Shown here: one piece after another, positions 12,740-24,704 of the stretch
Layout of the letters: the number at the start of each line of letters is the position of its first letter
Numbering within the stretch: position 1 is the stretch's first letter
Assembly (NCBI GenBank): GCA_028023455.1
Contig: JAQFVV010006197.1
Coordinates: 13,947,254-14,011,253 of the forward strand
Origin: Epiperipatus broadwayi
Lineage: Eukaryota > Onychophora > Udeonychophora > Euonychophora > Peripatidae
DNA length: 64,000 bases
Direction: 5' to 3'
Notes under the pieces: model-generated
The model's input: only the letters and a program-made list of their open reading frames with translations
Database searches by the model: none
Told to the model about the DNA's origin: nothing
Program-made: the position numbers and the translations under genes

Positions 12740-13640
12740 ATACATGGTATTTATTTTAAATACATTTGTTTTCTATTTCCTAATCATCAGTCCATGCTCT
12801 TTCTCACCAATGAACATCAGTTTTGGTTTTTCAGTATTTACATAGAAGAACCTAAAATCACAGCCATAAATCTTATTTCATATCCACCTAATAATTGATG
12901 ATACATTAATTGTATGACTACATGGTAAAGGATTATTACCAACATTCTGGACACATGTCAATAACATATCTCTTTCAATTGAATTCACAATTAGATTAAA
13001 AAAGGATTGGCATTCTTAGAAAATGTTCTTGTGATAAGACTTCCTCATGGCAAACCTACAGGGAAATATTTAGCATAGGCATCCAATCACACCATAAACA
13101 AAAAAACAGGGAGTTATACTTTTGCTATGGATCAGAACAAAAGAAGTTTATTCAGAAACCAATGTTTAGAAAAAGAAAAGATCTAATAGAATAAACTCTC
13201 ATGAGGAATGGTTATCTGTCAGCCATCACTGAGAAAACCTTAAATAGACAACAAAAAAAAAACATCAAAAGAAAAAAAACAATTATTTATACTTTAGTGT
13301 ACCCTTACATACCTGGAATAACAAAATAAAGTAAATCTGCAATCAATATAACATCACAGCAGCTTTCCAAAGTCATATTATAATATGAGAAATTCTAAAA
13401 TCTATAAAACATAAACTTGAAGTGTTGAAAAACAAAAACTGCATCTATCAAAATACCATGTGAATGTGAAAGTAGCAGACCACACATGTATCGATGAACA
13501 TATGTTCAATTGGGAACATATAAAATTTTGGAGAGGAAGTAGTACAAAGAAGAAAATTCAAAGAGACTACTCAGATAGCAATGGCAAATTATACCATAAG
13601 TCAAACCTAGTTCAATAGTATGTAATGTTTGGTAGCCACT
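12740..13640 (+). pseudogene. Degraded Penelope-type RT plus GIY-YIG relic
   Basis: No long frame survives, but conceptual translation across several frames gives Penelope-type blocks in the right order. A DDTLIVxLHG-like block at about 12898-12930 corresponds to the catalytic motif C and its downstream segment (canonical form YVDDT). It is followed by HVNNI-SIEFTI near 12955-13000, a HEEW/NGY-type segment near 13200, YPYIPGITK near 13305 (start of the connector to the nuclease), IPCEC near 13455 and a DHTCIDEHMFNWE segment near 13475-13525 that resembles the His/Trp part of the GIY-YIG domain. Stops and frameshifts are numerous, so it is an old dead copy. The assignment rests on motif order, not alignment scores. 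Confidence 0.65.
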
Positions 13641-13696
13641 AATTAACTTTGCTTTTAGGAAAAAGTAGAGAAATCAGTAGGATCCTTGTATATAAG

Positions 13697-13940
13697 TATA
13701 TGAAATTTCTACTGACTGTTGCCTTTGGCAGAATGACTCATTTGATTAGGGCATTAGCTTAAATTCAGTATTCATGAATAAATGTCCAAGTTCTATTCCA
13801 ATATTAATACTATCACTGGTTAGATGAAAAACATCTGAAGAAGAAAAGAGAGTAATAGCAATCAATACATTGTCTTATATCTTAACCTGTGTGTTATTAC
13901 TAACAGTTGAATGTATTTGGAACGTTAAGTTTTTCCCCAA
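13697..13940 (+). repeat. tRNA-like/hammerhead-like repeat, copy 2
   Basis: The leader (tatgaaatttctactgactg, ttgcctttggcag) leads into a tRNA-like head (gaatgactcatttgattagg, then a degraded B-box caagttctattcc). The body contains catctgaagaagaaaagaga and caatcaatacattg, which resembles the CTGANGA...GAAA core of a hammerhead ribozyme. The end is cctgtgtgttattactaac and agttgaatgtatttgg. It directly follows the C-terminal end of the Penelope-type relic on the same strand, which would fit a 3' pseudo-LTR. Confidence 0.75.
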
Positions 13941-15729
13941 GACATTCAATATTTAATATCAGATGATGGGATAACATCAACACAAACCTTTAGACAAACA
14001 TACATATTTTTTTCAAAAATTATTATTTATCAAATAAATTTTATACAAATTTAATTCTGTAATTAATTTTAGCGATTATAATTGAATTTATATAATTTTT
14101 TTGGATAATGGATAAAATTATATTTAAGTACAAAACACATCATATATCTTCTCTAGTTTGTTTGAAAGTCTCCATTTGCCACCCAACATTAATTATAAAT
14201 TAATTAATAAATAACATATGGCAGTTCCAACCAGGTCTTTACATTTTTTTGAAGCTATTGTCTTTAATTATTAAGAAACAATGTTGAAGCTGCCTTTAAT
14301 TCTAATTCACTTATTTGAGCTGTGTAACTAAAGAAGTAATTTTCAACTCACTATCCTAAGCAGAATAATGAATAAAAATAGTTGATGGATAGATATTTGC
14401 AATCTCATGCTCATTATTGATGATAGCCATTAGGAAGGAATTTAATTAGGATTCTGTTGCATTTCTGTCTCTATTTATTGTTTATTTAGTGTTCCAAAGA
14501 AGAAAAAAAGAATCTAGAATAAAAGTATATGAAGTTCAGGAATAGTAATGTAATGTGAATTGCTAATGCAAGCTCATTGTTTTCAGTTGATGTTAACTTC
14601 TAAGATTTATATGGACAATAATTTTTCAAACCGACATTCTGTTTTATTTGTTTGATTTTCAGGCTTATGAAATGTTCATTATTGTGACAATAAAATCTTT
14701 ATCAGTCCATCTCATTTCTGGTCTTCTTCTTTTACTATCAATATTTCTGAGCTTACACATTTTTCTGATGAATTTACATCTTCCTTTAATATGAGATTAA
14801 GGCTTTTGAAGAAGCAACCATCCCTCCTCTCTCAAAAATATAAAGTTAAAAATATATTTTTTTCATAATGAGACTTGATTATCTCTAGCAAATTAAATAG
14901 CAGCATTTGTGCATATTAAGTTTATTTTAGTTGATTAAAAGGGTGCAATTTTAAATGAGGTCTAAGAGTTTTTCAGCTAATTTATTTGGGTGTGCAATAG
15001 TCAAGGTTATTTTCTTTAGAATTAGTGTGCACTACATAAATTAATAATTTTTATTTAAAGTTATAGATTAAAATATATAATTGGGTGCTTATCTTTTCAA
15101 AAAGTGTGTGGAATTTAGAGTATGTGTGTAATAACGTGACAATATGCATGTATCATAGTTTGAGAAATTTAACAATTTCAAATTTAAACAGTAATTGTTT
15201 GTTGTTTATGAATAATTGTACAATCTAAACATTTGGAAATTTTGAAGATTAAATCAATAATTTAAATTGGTATAAATTTGTTTAGATATATAATACATTG
15301 GGTAATGAAGAGAGCCAAGAATACATGAATGATATTGAGTTAGTCGAAACATATATGGGTGAAAATGATTTTTATTTTTTTAATGTTTTTTACTAATTGA
15401 TTACAGAAGTAAAAGATGAGTTTATAAGATAGTAATTTAAGAATTCATTTATGATCTCAATCAAATTTTATTTGCTTTTTGTTTTGTTTTTTTAATTATT
15501 GACCTGTACTTGATTGCAAATAAATATTAATACCATTTAAATTTAACCGTATATTTTTATTTCTTTTATTATACACAAATTATGTCTTTAGATGAGACAT
15601 GACATAGAAGATGTTAACTCTAAATGATAGTTTTTATACATACACAGTCATTTTTATATGTTTATCTTATTTTTGATATTAATAATTTAATGGTAAATAT
15701 TGATAGATATTGCAATAATTTTTTTTTCT
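13941..15729. other. AT-rich DNA, no confident feature
   Basis: Nothing firm was found. On the minus strand at about 14640-14830 a short RRRPEMRWTDK-like peptide resembles the C-terminal part of some LINE polyproteins, but it is too short to call. Confidence 0.45.
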
Positions 15730-15819
15730 TATTTGCTATTATCTTTTTTTTCCCACATGTGTCATAGCATCAGCCAGGAAGCGAACCCGCTAACCCGGGA
15801 CAATATTTGCTATTATCTT
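15730..15819 (-). mobile_element. 5'-truncated minimal tRNA-SINE with 16-bp TSD
   Basis: The direct repeat tatttgctattatctt at 15730-15745 and 15804-15819 encloses only about 58 bp. On the minus strand this reads as the 3' half of the tRNA-SINE: cgggttagcgggttcgcttcc (variable arm and B-box), then cagccgatgct-like, atgacacatg and a poly-A tail. The A-box half is missing. 5' truncation together with a target-site duplication is the signature of target-primed reverse transcription. Confidence 0.9.
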
Positions 15820-16337
15820 AGTACCAAAATTTGAGATTTTCTTGTAGATCATGTGTAAGAACGTACTACAATGTATAATGACAAATGCATACAGAAAAAT
15901 AGCATGGCATTCTCCTAGAAATATATACATAACACAGTGTAATATATGCATGCACATGTCTTTTTCTAATTTTCTTTTCTAAAATGGAGATATATGCAAT
16001 AGTTGTTTTTATTAGTCTATTTAAGATATTCCAAAATCTATGTGAATTTTTTTCTGAATGATTTTGAAACTAAATTACTTTTTAAATATATATATTCCCA
16101 ACATAATCTTTCTATCTAAAAAAATAATTTGGATTTCATTCATAAAAAGCTTTTAAAAACTCAAAATGTCTAAAAAAAAACAAGTAGATTTTTTTCTGTA
16201 CATGTCATTTGGAATTAAAGTATTTTTAATATTCAATATAGAATTTCATTTTGTTTTAATATATCCGCAAAATTATTTTCACGATAAATATTACGTTCAA
16301 TCTACACTTAATATAATATATACAGCCTAACCTGTAT
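15820..16337. other. AT-rich DNA, nothing recognised
   Basis: No motif could be supported. Confidence 0.5.
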
Positions 16338-17625
16338 TTCATCATCATCGTCATCAACCAGTATCAGTTCACTGCAGGATAAAAGTTTCTCTAAATTCAG
16401 TCCATCTTCACCGATCTCTGGTCTCTCATCTCCACATCATCCCTACATACTTTTTTATTTCATCCATTTATCTCACATATGGTCTCTTTCTATATTTTTT
16501 ACAATCTCTTGGAATCCAGTTTAATGTTTTAATTATTATCTCTTCTAGCAATATGTACAGCCCAATTCCACTTCAGTCTTTTAATCCTTTCAATGATGTC
16601 AGCAACACCAGCTTATTCTTTTGCCTATTTCTTGCACTTTTGATCTCTTCTATTTACTCCTAACATGCATCTCTCCACACTTTTTTGTCTGGTCTGAAGT
16701 CTCTGTATTGCTCTTCTATTAAGTGTCCAAGTCTCAAATCCATAAGTAAGAACTAGTAAAACACATTTATTAAAAACCTTCCTTTTTGAAACACATGATC
16801 ATATTTCTTTTTAATATTAAGTTATTTATACCAAAACACTTCAAACAAGTTTAATTCTATGATTAATTTCATCCATTATATTTTCATCTGTAGTGATAAT
16901 CTGACCAAGGTATTTGTAGTTGTTACTAACTCATCATTATCAATCTTATTTTAATCTTTTGAGAAAATTCATTGAACATTATTTTAGTCTTTTTAACATT
17001 TACGTTTAGTCCTACTTTCTTACTTTCATCTGATAACTCCTATAACATTTTCTACAGCTCTGAAGCATTCTTTGCAAAAACAACTACATCATTTATAAAA
17101 TCTAAGTGACTTAAATAATTTCTATTTACTTTTATTCCTTCAGCTTCTCATTTTAATCCACAAAACACTGTAATTTTTTTTGAAATATGGAGTCACCCTA
17201 TCTTACATCTTTCTCAATGTCAACCTTTCTAGTACTATTATGTAATCTAATTGTTGCTGTTGCATTTTTATAAAGATTCTTTAGAATATGACAATATCCT
17301 GTGTCTATACCTTGATGATCCAATGCTTTAATCACTGAAGAAATGCTTTTAGAATCAAATGCCTTTTTATAATCTACAAATCCACAGCATAATGGCATCT
17401 CATATTTATTGGTTCTTTCTTTAATTTCTTTCAATATTTGGATATGATCCATTGTACTAAAACCACTTTTAAATCCAACTTGTTCTTTTGCTTGGTTGAA
17501 ATCCAAAGTTCTCTGTAGATGAATTGTAATTATCTTGGTAAAAATTTTGTATAAAACTGATAAAAGATTGATAAGTCTGTAATTTCTAATATCTTCCTTA
17601 TCACCCTTTTAAAATATTAATACTA
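16338..17625 (-). mobile_element. RTE-type LINE copy D, 5'-truncated antisense fragment
   Basis: The element's 3' end lies at 16338-16357 as a degenerate (CATCAT)n tail, beside the conserved ctgcag...gat end shared with copies B and C. The minus strand encodes RTE reverse-transcriptase segments. At 17198-17506 a continuous stretch has EQVGFKSGFSTMDHIQIL, FVDYKKAFDS (motif A, catalytic Asp in VDY) and LDHQGIDTGYCHIL. The catalytic FADD box is mutated to FIND at about 17088-17099. Homology stops abruptly near 17625, so the copy is 5'-truncated. It is inactive. Confidence 0.9.
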
Positions 17626-19399
17626 TCTGTGTACATATGTACATAAATAAAAATGATATTGCTTTAAATAAAAATAAACATTGAAGGAACAGGAAAATTT
17701 ATCCAAAATTATGTTATAGAGCATACCATTTATTAAATTTATTTGTTTAATTAAGTTTTAAGTAAAGTTTAAATATTTAAAATTGGATGGATCTACCTTT
17801 GATAGTAAGAAAAAGTTTCAAAACTTTTCATACACCTTTCATCACTTTGGAAACATTGCTTTATAGAAGATTCATAGAAATGTGGACTATGAAACTGGAG
17901 ATAACAATAACTGGCTCTTTAGTTATAAATTAGAGCATTACTCTAAAAATTTACCTAGCCCTATTTTTCAAGTTTTAATAGGTTTGTGATAATCATCAGA
18001 AATCTTTTAGCTGGCAAGATGGAAACAATCTTTAATATATCTAGTATTATTTTTTGTCAAGCATATCTAAACAATAGTATATAGTAGATAATGATTAACT
18101 GGGAATATTTTGATTACTATTTGATTAAAGCTTTAGGACATAACTTTTAATATTCAACATAACTAAATGTCTGCAAAATAGGAAGCAGTTAATCTGTAAT
18201 TCCTTTAATTCATTCCACAATTTCACTGTGATATTTTAGCTTAGAAGATTTTTTTATGTTCAATATATACATATTGTAGTAGAATGGACAGTGTCTATCA
18301 CATATAGCACATGTCAGTTATTGAATTTTAAGCTATTACAACATAAATGAGCATTTCTTTATTCCAGATATCAAATTACATATATGAAAATTAATAAAAT
18401 TCATAGTCTACAGTTTGTCATGAATGTATATATATATAGTTATTTTAATGATCTCCAATATGTGCTATAAAAAAGTTTAAAAATTTGGTGTAATAAAAAG
18501 ATATTTGAAAAATTAATTTTAGAAATATAAAATAGACTATGATAATTATCAATTTTTTTTTATGAATGTAAAAAATGTATAATGTTTAAAAAAGTAAATG
18601 GTTTTTAAAATCAAACTTAAATTCATATTTTTTATTAAAAAAAGTGACTAAAGTTGTATTATTTAAGAATTTTGATTAATAATTTGATGAACAGCCAAGA
18701 AATGTGAAATAGGAAATAAAGATTGGGTACTGATTAACAGAAAAATAGACTATTAATTTATGCATTTGCACTTAGATATAAATCAATGATTTTAAATATT
18801 TGGTTTTAATTGCATCATAAATTGAGATATTGGGCAGGATTTTCACATATTGGAGAGATTTGACATTTCATTACTTCATAGTTGCATATTAAATTTACAC
18901 AGACTATTTTCGCAAATAGGCTTAAAAGTAAGAAAGTTTTATCCAGCAAAAGAAGATCATGATAATTTATGCAGAAGTTGTAAATGTATTATAGCAGCAT
19001 TGAAAAGCTTCACTACTTTGCTACAGCCACTAAAAAGAGTGAGTAATTTTCTCCATTGCAACTAATCATGTCAAGATGTAGCCTGCCTGACTTTCTAAAG
19101 AGTTGTTTCCAGTTTTGAATCTAACTATCTCTTATGATATGACCAACTGAGTATAAAAGACTTATTAATTGCCAGATTTCAACATATGATTGATGAAAAT
19201 ATAATACAATTTTAACTGTTTCCTAAAAAAGAACTCTTAAAAAAATGTTAGTGTATGGATAGCTAATCAGAAAATATGTATTTGAAAGATGTTGAACAGA
19301 CTAAAAGGTGCATATTAGGAGTTCAAATTAGACTACAAGATTTTAAAAATTGTATGCAAATTTATGAAGTTCTATAAGAATTGAAACTTTAAAAATTGA
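17626..19399. other. AT-rich DNA, nothing recognised
   Basis: A 71-codon frame at 18850-19065 has no recognisable domain. No repeat boundary is visible. Confidence 0.5.
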
Positions 19400-20450
19400 T
19401 GTAGGTCTTGTGATGCTGTTTCATATAGTATCTAAAATCAATAAGTACCTGGCTTATGATAAATTGTTTAACTGTAAATTATAATAAAACCAGAGATATT
19501 TTATTTTCTTATAAATTCTCAACAAATTCACTTAATATTAGGATTTGTGGTCAATATAATGTTCACTCAAATAGTATTTGTACACGTGGTAATATTAGTT
19601 TTATTGATAATTATTGTTATTTAGGTATCTTTATTGATTCAAGGTTATCTTGGTCAAAACACATCATCTATTTATGTTCTTGGTTACATAAAAGTAATTA
19701 CTTGTTTTTGTATTTGGTGAAATTCATACCTAGATCTACTTTGATGACTATATATTTTGTTTGTTATCAGAGTATATTATGTTATAATATTTCTATTTGA
19801 GATGGTTCTACTGATTATTCACTATCTCAATTATGTACTTTGCAAAATTATACAATATATATTATTTTTGATAGGCCTAGATTGACTTCTGCACCTGATA
19901 TATATATATATACTTCTTGTGTGTTTTCAGTTTTTAAACTATAGAACTTTAGAATTATTATTGATGTATATCATCATCATTTTTTATTGTGTCATAAAAT
20001 GTCAATTGTAAGTACCTGCTTCTAACAAATTTCAACTGGCAATTCCAGATTTTTCTTTAGTAAATAGTCATAGGCAGTTTAGTTATAATGGACACAGGCT
20101 CTTTAATTCTTTTACTACTGACTGCTAATAGATGTTCAACATTTTGGTTATTGTCTTATTCATAGTATGTTGACTAATTAATATGTATATGTTCTTATGT
20201 AATGAGTATATATATTTCCTTTTTTTTTTTGGATATATTTATTCTTATATTTTTAGTTTGTTTGTTTTATATTTGTAATATAGTGATATATTTTTAATTT
20301 GCAATTAATAACTTAAGAAGAATGTCTCCTAGCACAAGTTTGTTTTGTTTTGAGTACTTCTCTTTTATATACATGTATTATTTGATTTGATAAATAAATA
20401 AATAAATTAATTAATTAATTAATAATAATGATGATGATGATGATGAGATA
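19400..20450 (+). mobile_element. 3' fragment of a Jockey/CR1-type LINE
   Basis: A 114-codon frame (19456-19800), extendable upstream to about 19425, carries late reverse-transcriptase/thumb features. These include INCLTVNYNKTRDILFSYK, CYLGIFIDSRLSWSKHI (the YLG...D..L.W..H box typical of Jockey/CR1-group LINEs) and IPRSTLMTIYFVCYQSIL. Degraded C-terminal sequence continues to about 20150. The end near 20385-20450 is a (AAAT)n-(TTAA)n-(ATG)n simple repeat tail. The 5' part, with endonuclease and catalytic RT motifs, is absent. It is a different lineage from the RTE copies. Confidence 0.85.
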
Positions 20451-21171
20451 ATAAATGAGAACTTTTGATAATGAAATAATACAAAAAGTTATTTTAATAT
20501 AATAGATTTTTTTTTAATATGATGGGATTATTTTTGCTAATCCAAAGGATTGTATCTTAATAAAGCTGTATGTCAATATTTAATTTTGATTCTTCTGATA
20601 AATTTTGCCAAAGCAACATTATGAATTTTTTTTGCTATATGTGGACTTAAAGATGGACTAATTGTAAATTTAGTTATTTTGCTGTAAATAAATTTTTGTT
20701 ATTGCTATTTATTGTTCTGTTTTTATTTATATTATTATTATTTTTTTCTTCTTCTTCTACTCCTTCTCCTTCAAAGGGTAAGCTTTATTGAGACTCAAAA
20801 AGGGTTATATAAGTTACATTTGAAAACATGATGTCTTAAATACAAATTGATTCATGATATTACATATGTAATAAAACTCTACAATCTTGATAGGAAAGAA
20901 AATATGATTTACAGTAATTGAAAGAAAAAAAAATTATTACATAATAAAATACATGTCAAATTAGGTTTACATAGAATTTGAGAAACATATATGGAAACAC
21001 TGATACTATGAGTGAAAACATATGGAGGAGAGGTTGAAGTTGGTGTTCAATTGACATTTGGTCTCATAAAAATTGAGCTCATTTGGTGAGAGTATAATGA
21101 AAAAATACTAATCAGTATGATTAGTATGGGAAAATCTTATTGTTTATTTGTTACATAAGTTCAATGTGAAA
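20451..21171. other. AT-rich DNA with possible antisense LINE tail
   Basis: A (CTT)n-like patch near 20746-20775 precedes aaagggtaagctttattgag, which on the minus strand resembles the polyadenylation-like end of a LINE 3' UTR (caataaagctta). Nothing else is recognisable. Confidence 0.35.
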
Positions 21172-21659
21172 AAAATGGAAAAATACTAATCAGTATGAAT
21201 TGCATCTTGGGAAAATGGAAAAATACTAGTCAGCAAGAATTGCATCTTGGAAAATGGAAAAATACTAGTTCAGCATTAATTTGGATATTGGGAAAATGGA
21301 AAAATACTAAGCAGCATGAATTGCATCTTGAGAAAAATAAAGAAATACTAATCAGCAGAAATTGGATCTTAGAAAAATGGAAAAATAATAGTTCAGCATG
21401 AATTGCATCTTGGGAAAATGGAAAAATACTTGTTCAGTATGAATTGGATCTTGAGAAATTGGAAAAATACTAGTCAGCATGAATAGCATCTTGGGAAAAA
21501 TGAAAAAATACTAGTCAGCAGAAATTGGATCATGGGATAATGGAAAAATATTAGTTCAGCTTGAATTTCATCTTGCCAAAATGAGAAAATACTAGTCAGA
21601 ATGAATTGTATCTTGGGAATAATGGAAAAATAATACTCAGCATGAATTGCATCTTGCCA
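21172..21659 (+). repeat. Minisatellite, about 12 copies of a 40-bp unit
   Basis: About twelve imperfect units of roughly 40-41 bp repeat the pattern aatggaaaaatactagtcag, then catgaattgcatcttggga. Unit variants differ by a few substitutions and 1-2 base indels. An open frame running through it (21195-21401) repeats LGKWKNT-like peptides only because the unit is close to a multiple of three; there is no reason to think it is translated. The array ends exactly where the duplicated module at 21659 begins. Confidence 0.95.
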
Positions 21660-22000
21660 GCTTTAGGTTTTTAGTACTTTCTAAAGTAAAACATTGGAAC
21701 TTGTTACTTTGATTGTGTTCAAGTGAACTGCTTGCTGCAGGACTATTACGGAGACATCAGGTTATGTGATATCTCTGTTGCCATATCATTTTTAAAATTA
21801 TTATGTAATGATTTGATTTTTGTTAAAATTTTAAATGAAAATTATCACAGAACATTGAAAAAAGATACATATTAATTCTAAATTGAACAAAGTGTATACA
21901 GGTAAATTTTTTTAATTTTTCAGCTTTAGGTTTTTAGCACTTTCTAAGTGTAACACTCTGGAGCTTGTTACCTTGACTCTGAACAGGTGAATTATTTGCT
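21659..22000 (+). repeat. Two direct copies of an 80-bp module
   Basis: Sequence at 21659-21738 (cagctttaggtttttagtac, then acttgttactttgattg) recurs at 21921-22000 (cagctttaggtttttagcac, then gcttgttaccttgactc). The first copy follows the 40-bp minisatellite and the second runs into a (TTG)n/(ATT)n microsatellite. Such modular arrangement is seen in some mollusc rolling-circle-like repeats with an internal minisatellite, but no Helitron end motif was identified. Confidence 0.75.
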
Positions 22001-22025
22001 GTTGTTGTTTTTGTTGTTGTTGTTG

Positions 22026-22116
<91 letters not shown>

Positions 22117-22124
22117 CATCATCA
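22000..22124. repeat. (TTG)n-(ATT)n microsatellite
   Basis: The run starts as (TTG)n to about 22030 and continues as nearly pure (ATT)n to 22114, then catcatca. It abuts the 5'-truncated LINE at 22130. Long poly-Leu and poly-Ile frames across it are artefacts. Confidence 0.95.
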
Positions 22125-22129
22125 AATTT

Positions 22130-23014
22130 ATGTCTTTATGCAATTATGTTTTTGGATTTAAAGCAGGTCAATGACATATACAATAATCATGGATATACTT
22201 CGGATTTAATAATTACAAATTATGAATTTATTCATATACAAAAATGTGAATATCCTCTAGTGACTGACGATTATCATCATTTTACACTGGAGATTGAATT
22301 GACATTAGACATCAAAATAACGAAATTTAGATTTTTAGATAAAATAAAAATTATGCTAGAGATGATTATTTTGGTTTATATGGAGCAATTAAAGATATAA
22401 ACTGGGAGGACGTTTACAACAGTAAAGATGCTTCAATAGCAGCAGAAATATTTCAAAAATTGTAATTTGATGTAGTAGATAGATTTATAACAATGAAACA
22501 TGTTAAATCGGATAAATATTTTAAATGGTTTTCAAACAATAAAGAGAAAGCGGTGTTTTTATAATTTGTTCAAAAAATGTAGAGATAGAATGTTTTGAAA
22601 TAACTTTAAAAATTATAGATTTTTGATAAGAAAATTGGAAAGATAAGATTTTCATTTGTTTATTGAAAACATACAAAATAACATTAGTAACAATCCAAAG
22701 CAATTTTGGGATGTCATGAAAGGACATCTTAAAGTTACAAACAGAAAATCAACAGATATTAAGCCAGATGATTTTATGATATATTTCTCATCTCAAATGA
22801 TTCATAATAAAGTGTATTCACACAATTATCATTTTACTAATATTATCTTATAAATAATAGTAATTTAATAAGTATAACTAGTCTGAGTGTGGATGATATT
22901 ATAATGACATCTAAATCTTTAAAAAATAAAAGAAGTATTGCACATGATGATATACCTATATTTATTTATAAAGATTGTATTAAGCTTTTAGCTCCCTACT
23001 TTAGTATATATATA
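22130..23014 (+). pseudogene. Jockey/CR1-type LINE, 5' portion (interrupted)
   Basis: The translation begins inside the endonuclease C-terminus (SDLIITNYEF..., then LVTDDYHHFTLEIEL, the SDH-box equivalent). It continues through the linker (DINWEDVYNSKDASIAAEIF; KYFKWFSNN; IQNNISNNPKQFWDVMKG, the usual K.FW..... box before RT) and reaches SLKNKRSIAHDDIPIFIYKD, the start of the RT fingers. Several frameshifts and stops are present. The coding thread breaks at about 23014, where RTE copy B is inserted, and resumes at 26246. It is a dead copy whose 5' half was lost at the microsatellite. Confidence 0.88.
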
Positions 23015-23467
23015 TAGGAGTTTGCTATTAACTGAAAGGAGACCCTTTGATTCCTTTTGGAGGCCTTAAAGGAACCGAGCAGGGCAAATTTCTAATGTCC
23101 ATTCCATACGTTCTTGTCGTTGCAGCTGTTATTACTAGGTGATTATTCATATAGTATACGAACATGGATGGGCTGCTCACCAACACGCATTAGCCAGCGT
23201 GGTGAGTTTTTTGGCTTTTTACCTCTGAGTTTAAGATCAAGAAACACCATGGTCTTTCTTCTCAGTGCCTGATAAGGCAGAATGAATGTTTGTGTAAATG
23301 ATAAATATTTTTTCAATACATATATACAATTATGACAGACAAAAATAAAGCATGGCCCTTATTCCCAGGAAGCTGTAAGTCACCAACCAAGGCAGCGGTT
23401 GGTGGCCGAAGGCAGAGGGTGCTAAGAATTCCCTGATTGCGGACCCAGGCTGCCATTTGATGACGAC

Positions 23468-24704
23468 TTTTATTTAAGTACTTACAACTGCAGATCACTT
23501 TCAAGTGAAGGAAGATTGCAAGAATTAGAAGAAGAACTGTCTTATATTAAATGGGACATTATTGGACTTTGTGAAGTTAGAAGAAAAGGTGAAGAAACAA
23601 TTGATTTAAAAAGTGGACATATACTCTATTATAAAGGCACACATATTGGAAATACAAGTGGAGTAGGATTCATTATAAATAAAAAGGGGAAGAACAATAT
23701 TGTGGAGATTGGTGGTGTATCGGACAGAGTGGCAAGATTAGTTATACAACTTAATAGCAGATACCAAATGCAGATAATTCAGGTTTATGCCCCAACAAGT
23801 TCTCATAGTGATGAAGTAGTAGAATTTTTATATGGATGTACAAAAGGCTTTTGATCAGAGTAAACAACATTTTAAAATTGTTATGGGAGACTTTAATACT
23901 AGAATTGGTAGACAAATGAAAGATGAAATTGCTGTAGGTAATTTTGGTTATGGTAATAGAAATGAGAGAGGACATAGACTTGTGGAGTTTGCAGAAAAAG
24001 AAAAACTTTATATTATGAATTCATTTTTTGAGAAAAATGTTAAAAGGAAATGGACATGGAAGCATCCAAATGAAGGTACAGCAGAATTGGATTATATTTT
24101 AACTAACAGAAAATACATATTTCAAGATTGTAATGTTCTTAATAAATTTAACACAGGAAGTGATCATCGATTAGTAAGGTGTAAGTTACATGTTAATGTA
24201 AAACTAGAGAGACAAAAATTATTAAGAAAATCAATATTTACAGTTGATATTCCTAATCTTCAGAAACATTCTAATGAATTTAAATTAGAACTTACAAATA
24301 GGTTTCAAGTGTTAGGAGATTTTGAACATGATTCAGATTTGAATGAAATTAATATGAAAATAACTGATACAATTTTAAAAACTGCAACAAACATAACTGG
24401 TAGAAAAAAGCAGCAATTGACTAATAAAATTTCTACTCAGACTAGAGAATTTATGAAGAAAAGAAGGAATATGAAGATATACAAAAATGATGTATTAAAA
24501 AGAATTGAATATCTCGAATTTTGTAAAATGGTTCGGAAAAGAGTTGAAAATGATATAAGAAAGTATAACTGTGAAATAGCAAGGAAAGCTGTAGAAGAAA
24601 ATAAAAGTCTCAAAAATGTTAAACAACATTTTGGTATTGGTAGGAAATTTATATCTGCAATAAGAAAAAAAGATTGAATTATTACTAAAAAGAGAGATGA
24701 CATC
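23468..24704 (+). pseudogene. RTE copy B apurinic-type endonuclease domain
   Basis: The thread starts near LSTYNCRSLSSEGRL (about 23475; the Asn box) and continues through GLCEVRR (catalytic Glu codon at 23573) and QVYAPTS. A frameshift near 23835 moves it to the frame of VMGDFNTRIG (GDFN box, about 23886) and FNTGSDHRLV (SDH at 24159). These are the core boxes of exonuclease-endonuclease-phosphatase family LINE nucleases, which nick target DNA to start reverse transcription. A single TGA at 24675, in phase with the downstream frame, replaces a GGA codon that copy C still has (KKDGIITKK). The domain looks well preserved apart from the frameshift and this stop. Confidence 0.9.

Noticed and set aside
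14640-14830. Antisense LINE C-terminus (RRRPEMRWTDK-like)
   Set aside because: Only about a dozen residues fit and no neighbouring LINE motifs were found.
21195-21401. Repeat-protein-like frame (LGKWKNT units)
   Set aside because: It follows the 40-bp minisatellite, whose units drift in frame and include indels; no start context or flanking coding signal.
21934-22400. Poly-Leu and poly-Ile frames on both strands
   Set aside because: They are translations of the (TTG)n/(ATT)n microsatellite; only the part after about 22143 is a true LINE relic.
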